Of a DNA stretch of 64,000 nt, positions 1-12,337 are shown one piece after another (position 1 is the stretch's first letter; each line of letters begins with the position of its first letter). The notes beneath the pieces were generated by a model. It saw only the letters and a program-made list of their open reading frames with translations. It was not told the origin of the DNA and searched no databases. Source of the DNA: Cotesia glomerata (lineage: Eukaryota > Arthropoda > Insecta > Hymenoptera > Braconidae); contig NC_058161.1 of assembly GCF_020080835.1 (NCBI RefSeq), positions 10,915,297 through 10,979,296 of the forward strand. The letters are read 5' to 3'. The position numbers and the translations under genes are program-made.

Positions 1-1645
1 ATCAAAGTTAATTGTTTTTTTTTGTATAAGCTAAAAAAATATCAAAACTTGAGTGATGAAATTTTGAGATATTTAAAGTTCCTTTTAAAAAAATTATAAT
101 AGTTTCAAGTCTTGATAAATAACTCTCACTGCGTATTGATTTTTAAACCAGTTAAACGCTCGGGTTGAGCATATTAGACGAAGCTTGAAATTTGACAATC
201 AAACCAAGACTGGGGTCAGTTTTTACATTGAAGTTTTTTACTGAAGTTCAAATATCAATGATTGTCAACTCGTATGCGGATGAGTCTTTTTTAACGGCCA
301 TTTTTTATATCTAATATTTGTGTTTTTAACAGTCATACTTCACAAATATATTTACGTTCATAGTCTTATGAGGAGTATACATACTTCGAACATCAATATT
401 TTTTTGAATAAAGAATATAGAACTCCTTAACAATTGGTTAGTTTATTCGGTATGTTCGAAAATTATTTTTAAAAGTTCGCGTTGTCTCGGACATTTTTCC
501 AAGGACATACCAATTTTTTAAAAACTATTAATTTGTAGGCATCTTAACTGAAAAGACGTGTTCTTGAATAATATTACTGTGAAACTAGATTAATAATTAT
601 TTAATTTTTTTCTAAAAAGTTGTCTTTAAAAAAAATTTTTCCGTCTAAATTTTCAGTAAAAAGCAAATGATAAAGTATAATTTTCTCAAGTTTTTGAATT
701 TGAGATATTTTTTTTTGTTTTTGATAATTCAATAAATATATTTTTTCAACTCTGTATTTATGCTAGTAATTTTCTTCAACTTTTTAACTGGACCTAATTT
801 TTGATTGCTAAGTAACCAAAAGATCTGTCGAAAGATTTAAGTTTAAATTCAGATTGTTCAAATTATTTCATAATTTATCAATAAACTCCCATTGAGATGA
901 GATACTTATAAAGAGATAAAAATCATTCGTATTGGTAAGAAAGAATTAAAATGTTACATACATTTAATTACATACTTATGCAAGAAAAATATTATTTGAC
1001 AGTGCTCAAAGTTAGAATGCAAAAACCGTTAAGATTAAGATTAAATTGAAACTAACTTTCTAGTCTTTCGTTTATTAAACTTGAGTTTTGCACGACTCAT
1101 GATGTGAAGCATCAGAGAGTGCTTTACGATCGAAAAATTTGTTTTGCCTCGATTTCGCTACTATTTAATTAATTACACGATTGATAATCTACGTAGTCTA
1201 ATTAATTTGCACACCATTCGATAGATAATTTAATGGAGATTAATTCTGTCATTGGTAAAAATCAATTTAAAATAATAGAACCAGAAAAAAAAATCAAAAT
1301 AGTTAAAAGAAAATTCGTGTCAATCAACTCAATTTTCTGTTTAAAACACGATAACGCGTAAAAATTCACGAATTCAATCAGTTTTTTTTTATTAGCTTGG
1401 CATTCCCTTTGTGGAGATCTCCATTGGAGATGGTCATCTTATTTAATGTTGTTTATTTGTTATTAACGAAAAACTAAAATCACTGAAAAAAATCCACGCT
1501 CAGTGCGCATGATCAGTTTAAAACACCGTGCGAAACTTGAAATGAAAAAAAAAAAATAAAAAAAGAAATTGTATTTAAAAGTATTAAAAAAAAAAAAAAA
1601 AAAAAGTAGCAAACAAAAAAAATAGGAAATTGCAAAAGTAATATT

Positions 1646-1676
<31 letters not shown>

Positions 1677-1703
1677 AAAAAAACATTTAAAATAAAAAAG
1701 CGG
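1..1703. other. AT-rich non-coding stretch, probable Su(z)12 intron
   Basis: No convincing coding exon is visible on either strand. The first visible Su(z)12 exon (3053) begins with an acceptor and lacks the N-terminal part of the protein, so this stretch is probably intron. I looked for the conserved N-terminal Su(z)12 segment upstream and did not find it. Poly-A-rich runs occupy about 1540-1690, directly before the first SINE. Confidence 0.5.
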
Positions 1704-2172
1704 CATGATGGCCGAGCGGACTAAGTCATTATCCCAATAGTTCGTTCGTGCATCATGTCGTGAGGCGAGGGTTCGAGCCCCGACGGTTGTTCGAATAGTT
1801 TCAACGCCGACCGTCGGGGGTCGCTCCGGTAGCCGAACTGTACTGGCATGGGTTTTCTCTGTGGTTTCCCATCGCCACTATTCCAACAACCGATAGAAAG
1901 GGGTGAGGAATAGGGTAAATGCAGTACAGAAAGCACTAGTCGGTCCACAGCCGCATTGGAATGAAATTATATGTGCGAAAATTATATGTTGATTATAAAA
2001 AGTGGAGAACATGTTGATAATAAAAAGTGGAGAATGTGTTGAGTATAAAAAGAGTGGAGAATATGTTGATAATAAAAAAGGGTTGAAAAACTGAGCTGAT
2101 AATATAGAGCGGAAAGTAACCTTGTAAAAACCAGAAAACGGTATACAAGTAAAACTCATAATAATAATAACA
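1704..2172 (+). mobile_element. tRNA-derived SINE, head type 1
   Basis: The 5' head resembles a tRNA with long variable arm: an A-box-like segment (GGCCGAGCGGACTAAG) at about 1712 and a B box (GGTTCGAGCCCCG) at about 1770. The 3' half (about 1835-1935) contains the string CATGGGTTTTCTCTGTGGTTT and a segment ending in CGGTCCACAGCCGC. Both recur in the next SINE, which has a different head. It ends with CTTGTAAAAACC, then GTATACAAGTAAA and a short AAT tail. The stretch 1975-2100 is rich in a repeated motif around GTTGATAATAAAAAGTGGAG. Tail boundaries are approximate. Confidence 0.7.
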
Positions 2173-2179
2173 TTTGAAA

Positions 2180-2714
2180 GGCTGGCAATGGTCTGGTCGG
2201 CTCGGTGCTCGCTTTTCGAAAGAGTGGGACCCGGGTTCGATCCCAGCATGCACCAATATTTTTCAGTGATTATAATTAAAAATATGTGCGTTACGTTACG
2301 TTGCCAGCCTCTGGAAGTGGCAGAGATAGCCGGGCGGCACACGTCTGACTTGGGCGATCACACATTTAAGCATCAACTTGAATGGGTGACCACTAGGAGA
2401 GGGGCCTAATGCTCCAGTGGTCGATAAAGAAGAGTTTCTTATCAATCACTGTAGACTTAGCCCAGCTCCGACTGTACTATCATGGGTTTTCTCTGTGGTT
2501 TCCCCATGATTCTGTTCCAACAGCCTGAGAAGGTGAGGTTCAGGGTGAATACGGTACAGAAAGCACAAGTCGGTCCACAGCCGCAAAAATTAAAAGTAGA
2601 AATGAAGTGTCGGGTGGGACTTGCTGAGGTCCAATATGAGAAATAGAAAAAGCGTAGAGCTAGGAGAAAAAGAGGAGTCAGCCTTGTAAAAACCGAGAGG
2701 TGTACAAGTAAAGC

Positions 2715-2762
<48 letters not shown>
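2180..2762 (+). mobile_element. tRNA-derived SINE, head type 2, with AAT microsatellite tail
   Basis: The head (about 2184-2260) has an A-box-like TGGTCTGGTCGG and a B box GGTTCGATCCC. The body is nearly identical to the copy at 61022-61556. The 3' module (about 2460-2585) is shared with the differently headed SINE at 1704. It ends with CTTGTAAAAACC, then GTGTACAAGTAAA, followed by an (AAT)n microsatellite at about 2719-2760. Relative to the 61-kb copy it lacks about 30 bases near position 2393, a deletion between two short direct repeats. It lies in the presumed large Su(z)12 intron. Confidence 0.8.
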
Positions 2763-3052
2763 TTTAAAATAAAATTAAAAAAAAATATTCTTTCAGAACA
2801 TTAACTATTTTTTTTTTATTCATCGAACGAATGAGCATTATAAGTCGAGCACTTTTGAATTTGCCAAACTTTATCGAATTTTTTTTTGTTTTAATGTCTA
2901 ACTTTGGATTTCAACAGTAGATTTACTTTAACTTGCTATTCAATTTGAACGGATTTGAAAGATAATAGTTGTACAGGGAAAATGAGAATTCAAGCCATAA
3001 TTAAATATATTATTTAATTTTTGATAGTTAAAATTGAAATGTTTCTTTTTAG

Positions 3053-6000
3053 CCGGTATTTCTATATCGAAACTTGTCGTACATGAAAGAAAGAATGTCA
3101 AGGAGTCACAAAACTCGTTGTGGATTTAGAGTCAAATCAATATTAGAAAAGCTGATGGCGAGAAACAGCATCGAACAAAATCCGGAAATTCATGGCTATA
3201 TGACACTTACTTTTTTAGGTTTTTACGATAAAAAGAGTAAGCTGTCTTTATTCATTACATATACATTAGACTGTGCCAAATAAATCGAAGATTTTTTTTT
3301 TTTTCGGTCCCATATCAAAATTTCGTTTAGAGTTACGAAAAAAAAATTGTGTCAAAATTTGAGCGCTTTATCTTCATTTTTCAATTAGCGCTCGCAAAAA
3401 GAAGAATTTTCGCCAAAAAAAGTTTTTTTTCACTTATTTTTTTATTATAGAAAATTCTTAATTTTTTATTCGTAATTTTTTATTCATAAGTCTCATTGAC
3501 TTAAAGATTATTCATGCTTCAAAATTAATAAAATATATCTTTTTCTGTCATTTTTATTCGTCAACGGATTGTTCTGTAGCGCTCGTAACTCAAAACGGTA
3601 GTTGTAGTCTAGCCAACAAGTGCCTTTTTGGTTAACTATTTTCAGCAGTTTCCGAAAATTATTATTGAGCTGTCATTCGATTCGGAATGGCATCTAGATG
3701 ATTTTTGAAAAAAAATGAAGTTCCGCTTGTAAAAATTGCAAAAGTTATCAACAATTAACTGAAAAAAGGGGATTTAGTTTTTTGAAAATATCTCAAAAAC
3801 TAATGAAGATTTATTAAATTTAAAAAAAGATTTTAAAATAGGAGGAAATTTTCCAAAAAAAGTCTCGATTCCCAGAACTGTAGGACCAATATTTTAAAAA
3901 ATTATGTCTATGCACCTTCTGACAACATAAAAACGGATCATTAAGGAAGTACGAGCACGAAGACAACTTTTGATAAAAGCCTTGATTTTTTTTTTAATAT
4001 GAAGTTTAAATATGTCTAAACAAATTCCGAAAATTTGAAGGAGATTGCCCGATTATTTAAATAAATAATTAACTTTAAAGTTGAGCAATTTAACATTGGT
4101 CTTATGGGGTAACCTCCAAATATTGATACATTTTTGTATTTTTCTCGTAAAACTGTCGGTGAATATTTTTAAAAAACTTATGGATGAAAGTAAATATATT
4201 AGTGATAAATCTAATTCAAAAAAATTTACACTTGCCCGACTAATTAAAGTGTATTAATTCAAAGAAAAATAAATGCCGACATTAGCCAATGTTAAATGTT
4301 TATCTATATATTGAGAAAAATCATATGGTTACTGCTCTTCCCTTACCGCACTAGAGTCGATACCTATCCCCACCCCGTCTAGCGCTCGTACTTCCTTATT
4401 AATATTTTGAAGAAAAAATTTTTTTCGACGATTAATTTAAGTTTTTAATTTTGCAACAACGAAAATTATTAACAAAAAACTGAAAAATGAAATTTTTTTA
4501 ATTTTTTCGACTGGAATCTATTCTGAAAACTGCCAAGAATTGCTCCACCCGTGTAAAAAAAAATCGACTTAAATTGTCTTAAAATTGTCGTTTTTTTAGG
4601 ATCATAAATGTGACACAAACCAAGACTATTTTAAGACTCTTTTAAGACGCTAAAAATTTCCGAGAACAGATTTTTTAAAATTTGGTTCTCGAATTTGTTG
4701 GGAAAATTAATTTTTAGACGATTTTACGACTTTCTAAACGCAATATTTTTGAGTAAGATGTTTTTAAATTGAATTTATAATTGTTAAAAAATTATATCCG
4801 ACAATTTTAAGACGTTCCGTTTTAATATTCCGGGGTTCTATCGCTGTTAGCTCATCTCGAAATAGTCTCAAAATTTCTGTTTAAGATTTTTTTGAGACTA
4901 ATTTATTTAGATCATTTTAAGACTAATTTATTTAGATCGTTTTAAGACTAATTTATTTAGATCATTTTAAGACAATTTAAAGACGATCCATATTTATGTT
5001 CCGGAGCTCTATCGCTGTAAGATTTTTTAAAGACTATTTCAAGATTTTTTCAAGACGATTTTAAGATTTTTTTAAGACTTTGAGATATTTTCAAAAAACT
5101 AAATCCCCTTTTTTTCAGTTAATTGTTAATAACTTTTGCAATTTTTACAAGTGGAACGTCATTTTCTTTCAAAAATCATCTAGATGCCATTCCGAATCGA
5201 ATGACAGCTTAATAATAATTTTCGGAGACTGCTGAAAAAAGTTAACCAAAAAGGCACTTGTTGGCTAGACTACAACTACCGTATTGAGTTACGAGCGCTA
5301 CAGAACAATCCGTTGACGAATAAAAATGACAGAAAAAGATATATTTTATTAATTTTGAAGCATGAATAATCTTTAAGTCAATGAGACTTAAGAATAAAAA
5401 ATTACGAAAAAATTAATTTTTTTGTCTTCATTATTTTTGTTAATAAAATTATTTTCAACTTCTATTGCACTATACTATAATAAATTAAAGCATAAAAACT
5501 ATTTTTTAGATCCTAAATATTCCTAAAAAAATTGTATAAGTCTGTTTTTTTCGTTAAGAAGTAGTTTTATACGTGTCCATCGATAATTGAAAACAAAAAT
5601 TATCGAACAAATTTTAATTAAATTAGCTATTAAAAAGAAGCTGTTGATTCTTTAAATTCAACAAAAAATCATCTTTGTCGAGAATTTAATTTCCTACAAA
5701 ACCATACCAAGGGTTTTTTCATATTTGGTATATTGAATTTTCTATAATCAAAAAATAAGTGAAAAAAAACTTTTTTTGGCGAAAATTCTTCTTTTTGCGA
5801 GCGCTAATTGAAAAATGAAGATAAAGCGCTCAAATTTTGACACAATTTTTTTTTCGTAACTCTAAACGAAATTTTGATATGGGACCGAAAAAAAAAAAAA
5901 TCTTCGATTTATTTGGCACAGTCTAATATACATAGTCACTTTATTAGTCATTTTTACTTTAATATAAATAGTAAACGATTCTTCTATTATACAGTCGAAG

Positions 6001-8666
6001 GACCTCAGGATCCGGTTAAAGTGGAAACGCTATTATTAAAAATATGTCACAAAAAACGAAAAGATGTGACTTCACCAACAATGCAGGTAATAAAATATAT
6101 TCATAATTTTATATTTTATTACATCATAATTTAAAATTTTTATGTAATTTATTGTTTCAGGTTTCATTCGGAACTAGTGAAGTTCCAATAAATCCATCAG
6201 AAGATCATCCTCCACCAACAGCACCCACTATTTCTATATCTAATGAATCATTTAGCTTAGATAACGGCCACGTTGCAAAAACTTATATGCTGCTTTTGAG
6301 AGTTTATTGTATGTCTAATAACAGTTGCCTTTTAAATAACTGTGATTTAGATGCAGGTAAGTAACAATACAATTGTCATAATTTGAATTAATTAAAAAAA
6401 TAACCTTTTATATTAAAATGGAATATTTATTGTTTATTAATATAGAACCAGCTCAAAAACGACGTAAATCTTCATCAGGAAGCTACAAGTGTGGAGAACA
6501 AGTAAAACTTTATGGTTCAGAATTAATTGTTTATGACAAACATAATCGTTGTCTGTTAACGGATGGTGATTATGAATTGAGCCTACAGGAAGTTCAAACA
6601 AATGTTAGATCGAGTCCTAAAAAACATAGCTCTTGGGAATCAATAGTTGATATTAAAGAATGCGGCCCTTTTGAAGTATTCAGTCGAAATCCAACATTAA
6701 AATTTAGACTCAGTTGGACGGTAGAGCCCAGCAATAGGTTCGTCGATAGACCCACACTAATTCACCCGCTATCTAATGGAGATAATAAAGAAAATCGTTC
6801 AGGAAACAGTAAATGTCAACATTAGTTTTATTATTAGTCAAAGAAATATAATACTTATTAATTATATTTAATTTACAGCAGGTGTAGATCGATGTGGTAC
6901 AAATAATAACAACAACAATAACAATAACAATAACAACCTCAACAACAATAATAATAGCAATAGCAATAACATGCTTCAAAATTCTAATTCATTGACACCA
7001 TCAAAAATGTCTAGTTCATACGAAAAATTGAATAAATCAGATGGAGCTCAGCAAATTGTTTATCAATTTTTATATAATAATAATAGCCGACAACAAACTG
7101 AGGCTTGCGAAGATTTACATTGTCCTTGGTGTTCATTGGATTGTGGCAAGCTTTATTCTTTACTAAAACATCTTAAACTTTGCCATTCACGGTTTACGTT
7201 TACGTATGTGGTAAGATTATTTAATATGCAAAAGTTATGTGATATTAGATTTTTTATTCGCTTAAATATTTAATTATTTTCTTTTTTTTTTTTTTTGTTG
7301 TATTTTTACAGCCAATACCTCAAGGCGCACGCATCGATGTAGCTATCAATGAGTGCTACGATGGTTCTTATGCTGGTAGTCCACATGAACTCATTTCTCA
7401 ACCCTCTGGTGTTGCATTTTCACGTACTGGACCTACAAGACGCACAAGTGTAACTAATATTTTAGTCTGTAGACCCAAGCGAACTAAACCCAGTCTTTCA
7501 GAATTTTTGGAACTCGATGAGAATGAATTTGAAAGTCAACGGCCTTATATAACTGGTCACAATAGGTAATTAATATTAAATAATCAACTAAAAATAGATA
7601 ATATTTGTAAATGATTTTGCTGAAAAATATTTTTTATATTTATTGCAACTTTTTTAGACTTTATCATCATACTGTAACATGTTTACCAATTTACCCAAAA
7701 GAAATGGATATCGATTCGGAAGGAGAGAATGATCCGAGATGGTTACAAACTAAAACCATGATGATGATTGATGATTTTACTGATGTAAATGAAGGTGAAA
7801 AAGAATTGATGAAAATGTGGAATTTACATGTAATGAAATATGGATATGTTGGTGACTGTCAAATACCATTAGCATGCCAAATGTTCCTAGAATTTAAGGG
7901 GAAAGAGTTGCTTATGAAAAATTTATATCGTAATTTTGTTTTACATATGAGCAGTCTTTTTGATTTTGGCTTAATAAGTCCTGTGATTTTATATCAAACT
8001 ATTCAGAAGCTTCAAGAAATTATGAAAGAAGGTGGTGAAGACGGAGATGTAAGAAAAATATTACAAAAATCTCATGAAGCGCAAGTTGAACGTTGGATTT
8101 CTACAGGCATGCATGCATCTTCAGACAATATAAAATCGAGCAATACTATTGGTAAAACTCATTTTAATAATGAAGTATGTAATTCAAATGCAAGACGAAA
8201 AACTTGCTTGCAACTCGGTTCACCACCATCTGCACAAACAGTAAAACCTTCTATTCATAATACAGTAAGCAAACATGCTAGTATGATTAGTACACCATCA
8301 ACAAAATCTCTTTTAACAAACACAAGTCAAACTTCTATTCCATTTTCATCGGTTCAAAGTACATTAAAAAAAATGACTTCTAATGATATTACTGTGTCTA
8401 GTAGTAACATTATAACCAAAACATTAGAAATAAATTGTAATTCGAATAACTTCAGTCAGAATGACCGGCAAGCTAATGAACCAATTAGAAGAAAAAGTAC
8501 AAATTCGATTGTTATGGCAACGAATAACTTGGTACCTCTACGAAGAAAGTCTATGGCCAGCGATAACCCTAATAGCGAATATTACAAAAGAAAATTATTG
8601 CTTGATGCTGTACCATCCGTTAATAGTGCCAATCCAAAAATGACACTGAATGACAATACATTCTGA
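3053..8666 (+). CDS. Su(z)12: Polycomb protein Su(z)12 (PRC2 subunit), 3' seven exons
   Basis: Encodes a core subunit of Polycomb repressive complex 2, the nuclear histone H3K27 methyltransferase. Exons inferred from GT/AG sites and unbroken reading frame are 3053-3236, 5995-6086, 6161-6356, 6446-6808, 6879-7210, 7312-7565 and 7658-8666, giving about 809 codons. Recognisable pieces are FLYRNLSYMKERMSRS in the first exon, ICHKKRKDV in the second, and the C2H2 finger CPWCSLDCGKLYSLLKHLKLCH spanned by the fifth exon. The VEFS box (DVNEGEKELMKMWNLHVMK) lies in the last exon. The N-terminal part before the first exon is missing from view and probably lies left of the window. Exon 5 encodes a long asparagine-rich run (about 6900-6970). 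The acceptor at 6878 is a CAGCAG type that could shift by one codon. Intron 3237-5994 is almost wholly a transposon. Confidence 0.93.
3266..5926. mobile_element. 2.66-kb long-inverted-repeat DNA element in a Su(z)12 intron
   Basis: The ends are TTAGACTGTGCCAAATAAAT and its reverse complement. A perfect 6-bp duplication TATACA flanks the element (3260-3265 and 5927-5932). The inverted arms are long: left about 3266-3800 and right about 5085-5926, the right arm holding an extra segment around 5400-5740. The interior is AT-rich, lacks a transposase ORF and holds a 3 x 25-bp tandem repeat at 4896-4970. Removing the element and one TATACA leaves a roughly 91-bp intron with normal donor and acceptor. 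It is non-autonomous; the superfamily is not assigned. Confidence 0.85.
4896..4970. repeat. Three tandem 25-bp units inside the TIR element
   Basis: Three successive units begin GACTAATTTATTTAGATC and end TTTTAA (4896-4920, 4921-4945, 4946-4970), differing only at one position (CAT versus CGT). Degenerate GACxATTTTAAGA units continue on both sides, so this is the regular core of a wider repeat of the TTTTAAGAC motif between about 4600 and 5090. Confidence 0.8.
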
Positions 8667-9876
8667 AAATAAAAAAAAAATAACTTTTTTTGTTACAAAA
8701 ATTGTACTTTTCATTTGTACAGAATTTGTTAGAAATATTGATTATTGAAGTTATTGTAAGAACTAGATAATATCAAGGTCATTTTTACTGTCTTAAGTTT
8801 TAGATTATTTTCATATTCAACATCGGAAATTATCAATGAAAAAAGGAGTCAACAATTTTCTTCAACTCAGAATAATGTTTAAAAATGTGTAAAAATCATA
8901 TTTTATATAATTTAGCCTGTAACAGCAATTTATAAGAATCAAATTTGACATTTTTAAAGTGACAAAAAAATCTAAAATTACCAATTTCTTCAAAATTTTT
9001 TTTCCATTCGAGTAAATAAAGAAGACACGAAACATAAGCTTAAATATATACTAGTCAAATATAACAATTTTCAAATTGTATTTTTTTCTGTTTGTTTTTA
9101 TTTTGTATTTTTTTTTTTTTTTTTTTTTCATTTTCAAAATCTAAGTTGGCATAAATAGTTTGGAATTTCGGTAATAATGACTGTATCTTTGCATTAGAAT
9201 GTTTTTTTTTAATTTTAGAAAATCTATTGTTATGACTGGAGGATTCACATGATGAAATATACTGTAACGAATGTGAAAATGTTTTTAAAAATATTGTAGT
9301 TCAAGTAATTTATAAACCGATATAAATTAAATTATTGTCACTGAAGGAAAGTGCCTTCAAAAAAATCCAAAGTTAATTCGAATAAGCAATGGTTGAAAAT
9401 AACTTGAACATTTACTCTTTTTTCGCAGTGAAATAATTAATTATCTTATATCCTTAAACTTAATTAGATATATCGATATCTTAATTCTCAAATGTCGTAA
9501 TTCACACTAGGTCATATCTTCAACTGCAATTGTATTATTAATTCACTTTGTCCCTGATGTTGAAATATTAAAAACTAAAAAAATCTTGAAGTATTTTTAC
9601 AAAAAAGATATTTTTTGAAGTGAAATTAATTCAAAAACTAAACTTACACTATAATTATATAATCTAATGATACTTTGTTCGAATATCTCCTGTGAAATTT
9701 TTTTTTGTGTGATAGAAAATTTGAGAATCAGGCCATCGTTTTCTAAGTGTTATCTTTTGGTATTCTACGTATCAATTAAGATTTAATATTCGACTTTGCA
9801 TTTAAGAACAATTAATTTATAAAAAGTAATAAATCTATTTGGTAAAATTTCTTTTGAATAAAATTATTATTTTATT
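8667..9876. other. Convergent intergenic region, Su(z)12 / METTL22
   Basis: AT-rich sequence between the Su(z)12 stop codon and the METTL22 stop codon, which face each other. It must hold the 3' UTRs of both genes. A T-run lies at about 9108-9129. I see no coding exon, RNA gene or repeated element here. Confidence 0.6.
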
Positions 9877-11130
9877 TTAATTATTTTTATTATAAATTTT
9901 CATTAATAATAATTGTTTAACACGATTATATTGAAAATACTGTGGAAAATTAATATCTATTGTTTGGATATTCCAATTTAAATTTCGTTGAGTAATGCAA
10001 CGAATAAATTCTTCGTACATTGGAGCAACAGAATCTAAATCTGCGATTGTAAATACGAAACGTTTTTCTAGTGCAACATATGCTATTCGTTTAATATTTG
10101 AATTTAATATTTTTGATAATGTATTAACAAATCCTTCCGTTATATCGTTGTCATAAATTACTGAAAAGAAAAAAAGGAAATAAACCTCGTCTTTCAAGTT
10201 TAATAATACAATATACTATGAGTGAATTGTATTTAGAACTCATAAACTTACCATCTGCAGCTAAAATAATTGTTGATTCTGTTATTTTTTTTGTTAAATT
10301 TGACGACCAATTACAGTTTAAAAAATCTAATTCCATAATATTAAATTTGGCATTAATATATTGAGAATTACGGACGAAGTTTCTTTGTATTAATTCAATG
10401 ATTCCATGGGAATCGATATCTGTGAAAGAAATATTTAATTCAAAGCACTTTCTTTTTATTAATTAAGTAACTTAATAATAATATGTTTTTTGATTAAGAA
10501 ATTTACCAGTGCATGTAACTTCACGAGCAAGCATACTTGTAATAATACTTGTCAACCCTACACCTGCACCTAATTCTATAACATTTTGATTTTTAAAGAC
10601 GCTGGGATTATCTAAAATATAATCAGCTAATAAAAATGCTCCTCGCCATACTTGTAATCCAACGAGTTGAAGTTCTGTGGAAATACTATGCTCTGAAATC
10701 AATAATTTTATTATTAATTAATTAATAAAGTTATCATACAAAGTTATTAAAATCGATGAGTTTAAAAATGTACTTAGACAAAATTTAACGAAAGATTGAC
10801 ATTTTTGTTTAAAATTTTAGCATATCCTATCAATGTAGACATTTACTGACCTATGAAAAGTTCGCCTGTTTTGGTTCTATCTAAAATCAAATCTTCATCT
10901 TCATCATATTTTATCTCTTTATTTTTTGTTTTCAACATGTATACTGGAAGATTGAAGATAAATTTTGAAATTTTAGCTGTAATAAAAAACATACATAAAA
11001 TATTTCGATATAAATTTTTAATCATTAATAAATGAAGGATTATTAGATAATTACAGTTATTTTTTTCACTTGATGAAGCTGTCATACAATTTTCTGTAAG
11101 TATTTCCGAAGTGACCCTGAAGTTAGACAT
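9877..11130 (-). CDS. METTL22: METTL22-like protein lysine methyltransferase
   Basis: A class I S-adenosylmethionine-dependent methyltransferase of the METTL21/22 type; vertebrate METTL22 methylates a DEAD-box RNA-binding protein (KIN17). Exons, read right to left, are 11055-11130, 10851-10976, 10507-10692, 10252-10419 and 9877-10160. All junctions are GT/AG and the frame is kept, giving 279 residues. The SAM-binding motif I is VIELGAGVGLTS in exon 3, preceded by LVGLQVWRGAFLLADYIL, a family hallmark. Exon 4 gives TDIDSHG and ELDFLNCNW. The motif near AADVIYDND spans the exon 4/5 junction. The start MSNFRVTSE is the first ATG of the open exon. It is shorter than vertebrate METTL22, mostly at the N-terminus. 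Confidence 0.87.
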
Positions 11131-11584
11131 CTAGGGATGATTAATAAGAATAATTAAAAAAATCACAGTTGAATAGTTAATACTTACAGATAATTAAAAA
11201 TTAATCTGTATTTAGTTGTATATTACATAAAATTATTTGTCCATTTACTTACGTTTATCAAATAAAGTTGAGCTATTATCTCAAAAGATATATTGAAATA
11301 AAGTAAGTACAATATGTAACTTATGTGGCTTAATGCCAACAGGTCAAGGTTTATCTGTCAAAAGAAACGAAAATTGCTTAGAACTGACCAAATTAATAAT
11401 CGGCATGATTACTTTTAAAAACTTTCGTTTCATTTTTACCTCGTAATTTACAATGTAGAATAGCTTGTTATTTTTCAAAAGGTAAAATATTGAATTTCAT
11501 AGACGCATTTGATTCAAAAAAGTCTTTTTTAAGTAACAATTGTTTTCAGTTTAAATTTAATGACGTCAAATCCGTCATCTCTCT

Positions 11585-11683
<99 letters not shown>

Positions 11684-12194
11684 CTATTTCAAAGTACGTA
11701 ATTATTTACTAATGATTTTTTTATCTTGTTTTACTTCAAGTTTTATCAATAGCAATTAATAGTTATTAATCATTTATATCCCATTAATAGAGCAAAAAAT
11801 GATTTTTTATATCTTACAAAGTATAGAATTATTTAATTTTTATTTTACTCTTTTTAAATGACAGGTTATAATCCTGCGCATGTATTTTGTAAACAAGTTT
11901 CATTGTCCGCTATTATGCATGTAAAATTTTATTTCAAAAATATTTTTTAAAAAAATATAAATAGTTGTAAATAAAAAATATTAATGTTTTATGGTGAAAA
12001 AAAAATTATCTCAGTTATTAAAAATTAATATTTTTCATAAAATTAATTTTTATTTGTAAGATTAACGATCGATAGTCAGTAAAATGAAGAAAAATAATCT
12101 TTAAGAAATACGCAATAAAAAAAAATATTTAAAAATTAATTATTATTATATTCTCGAATTGGAAGTGTTTCGTATTCGTGGCTGTAGTGGCGAA
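11131..12194. other. Intergenic region with TA microsatellite
   Basis: Divergent promoter region between the METTL22 start and the PDI promoter. A pure (TA)n tract of about 95 bp lies at 11587-11682. Apart from this I see only AT-rich unique-looking sequence. Apparent reading frames through the TA tract are simple-repeat artefacts. Confidence 0.65.
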
Positions 12195-12213
12195 CCAATC
12201 AGAGCTTACCACG
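12195..12213 (+). promoter_or_regulatory. ER stress response element (ERSE) of the PDI gene
   Basis: CCAAT at 12195-12199, exactly nine bases, then CCACG at 12209-12213. This matches the ERSE consensus CCAAT-N9-CCACG recognised by NF-Y with ATF6/XBP1 in unfolded-protein-response promoters. A second half-site, AGAGCTTGCCACG, repeats the flank at about 12220-12232 without its own CCAAT. The ERSE lies about 120 bp upstream of a TATA box/initiator pair and 300 bp upstream of the PDI start codon, the expected context for a UPR target. Confidence 0.8.
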
Positions 12214-12295
12214 ATGAACAGAGCTTGCCACGCGTTACTGTGATCTTCCGCCGTATTCATGTGGTGCCGAACGTTTTATATTACATGTATATATC

Positions 12296-12337
12296 TATAT
12301 ATATAAGTTGCTACGTTGTCTTTTTTCATTCTTCAGT
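12296..12337 (+). promoter_or_regulatory. TATA box and TCAGT initiator of the PDI gene
   Basis: TATATATATAAG at 12296-12307 is followed by an arthropod-type initiator TCAGT at 12333-12337. The TATAAG-to-initiator spacing is about 31-33 bp. Transcription would start near 12335 and give a 5' leader of about 160 bases before the ATG at 12496. The local TA-richness makes the TATA box alone weak evidence; the spacing to TCAGT and the upstream ERSE support it. Confidence 0.6.

Noticed and set aside
11490..11759. 89-codon frame of Tyr-Ile repeats
   Set aside because: It is a translation of the (TA)n microsatellite.
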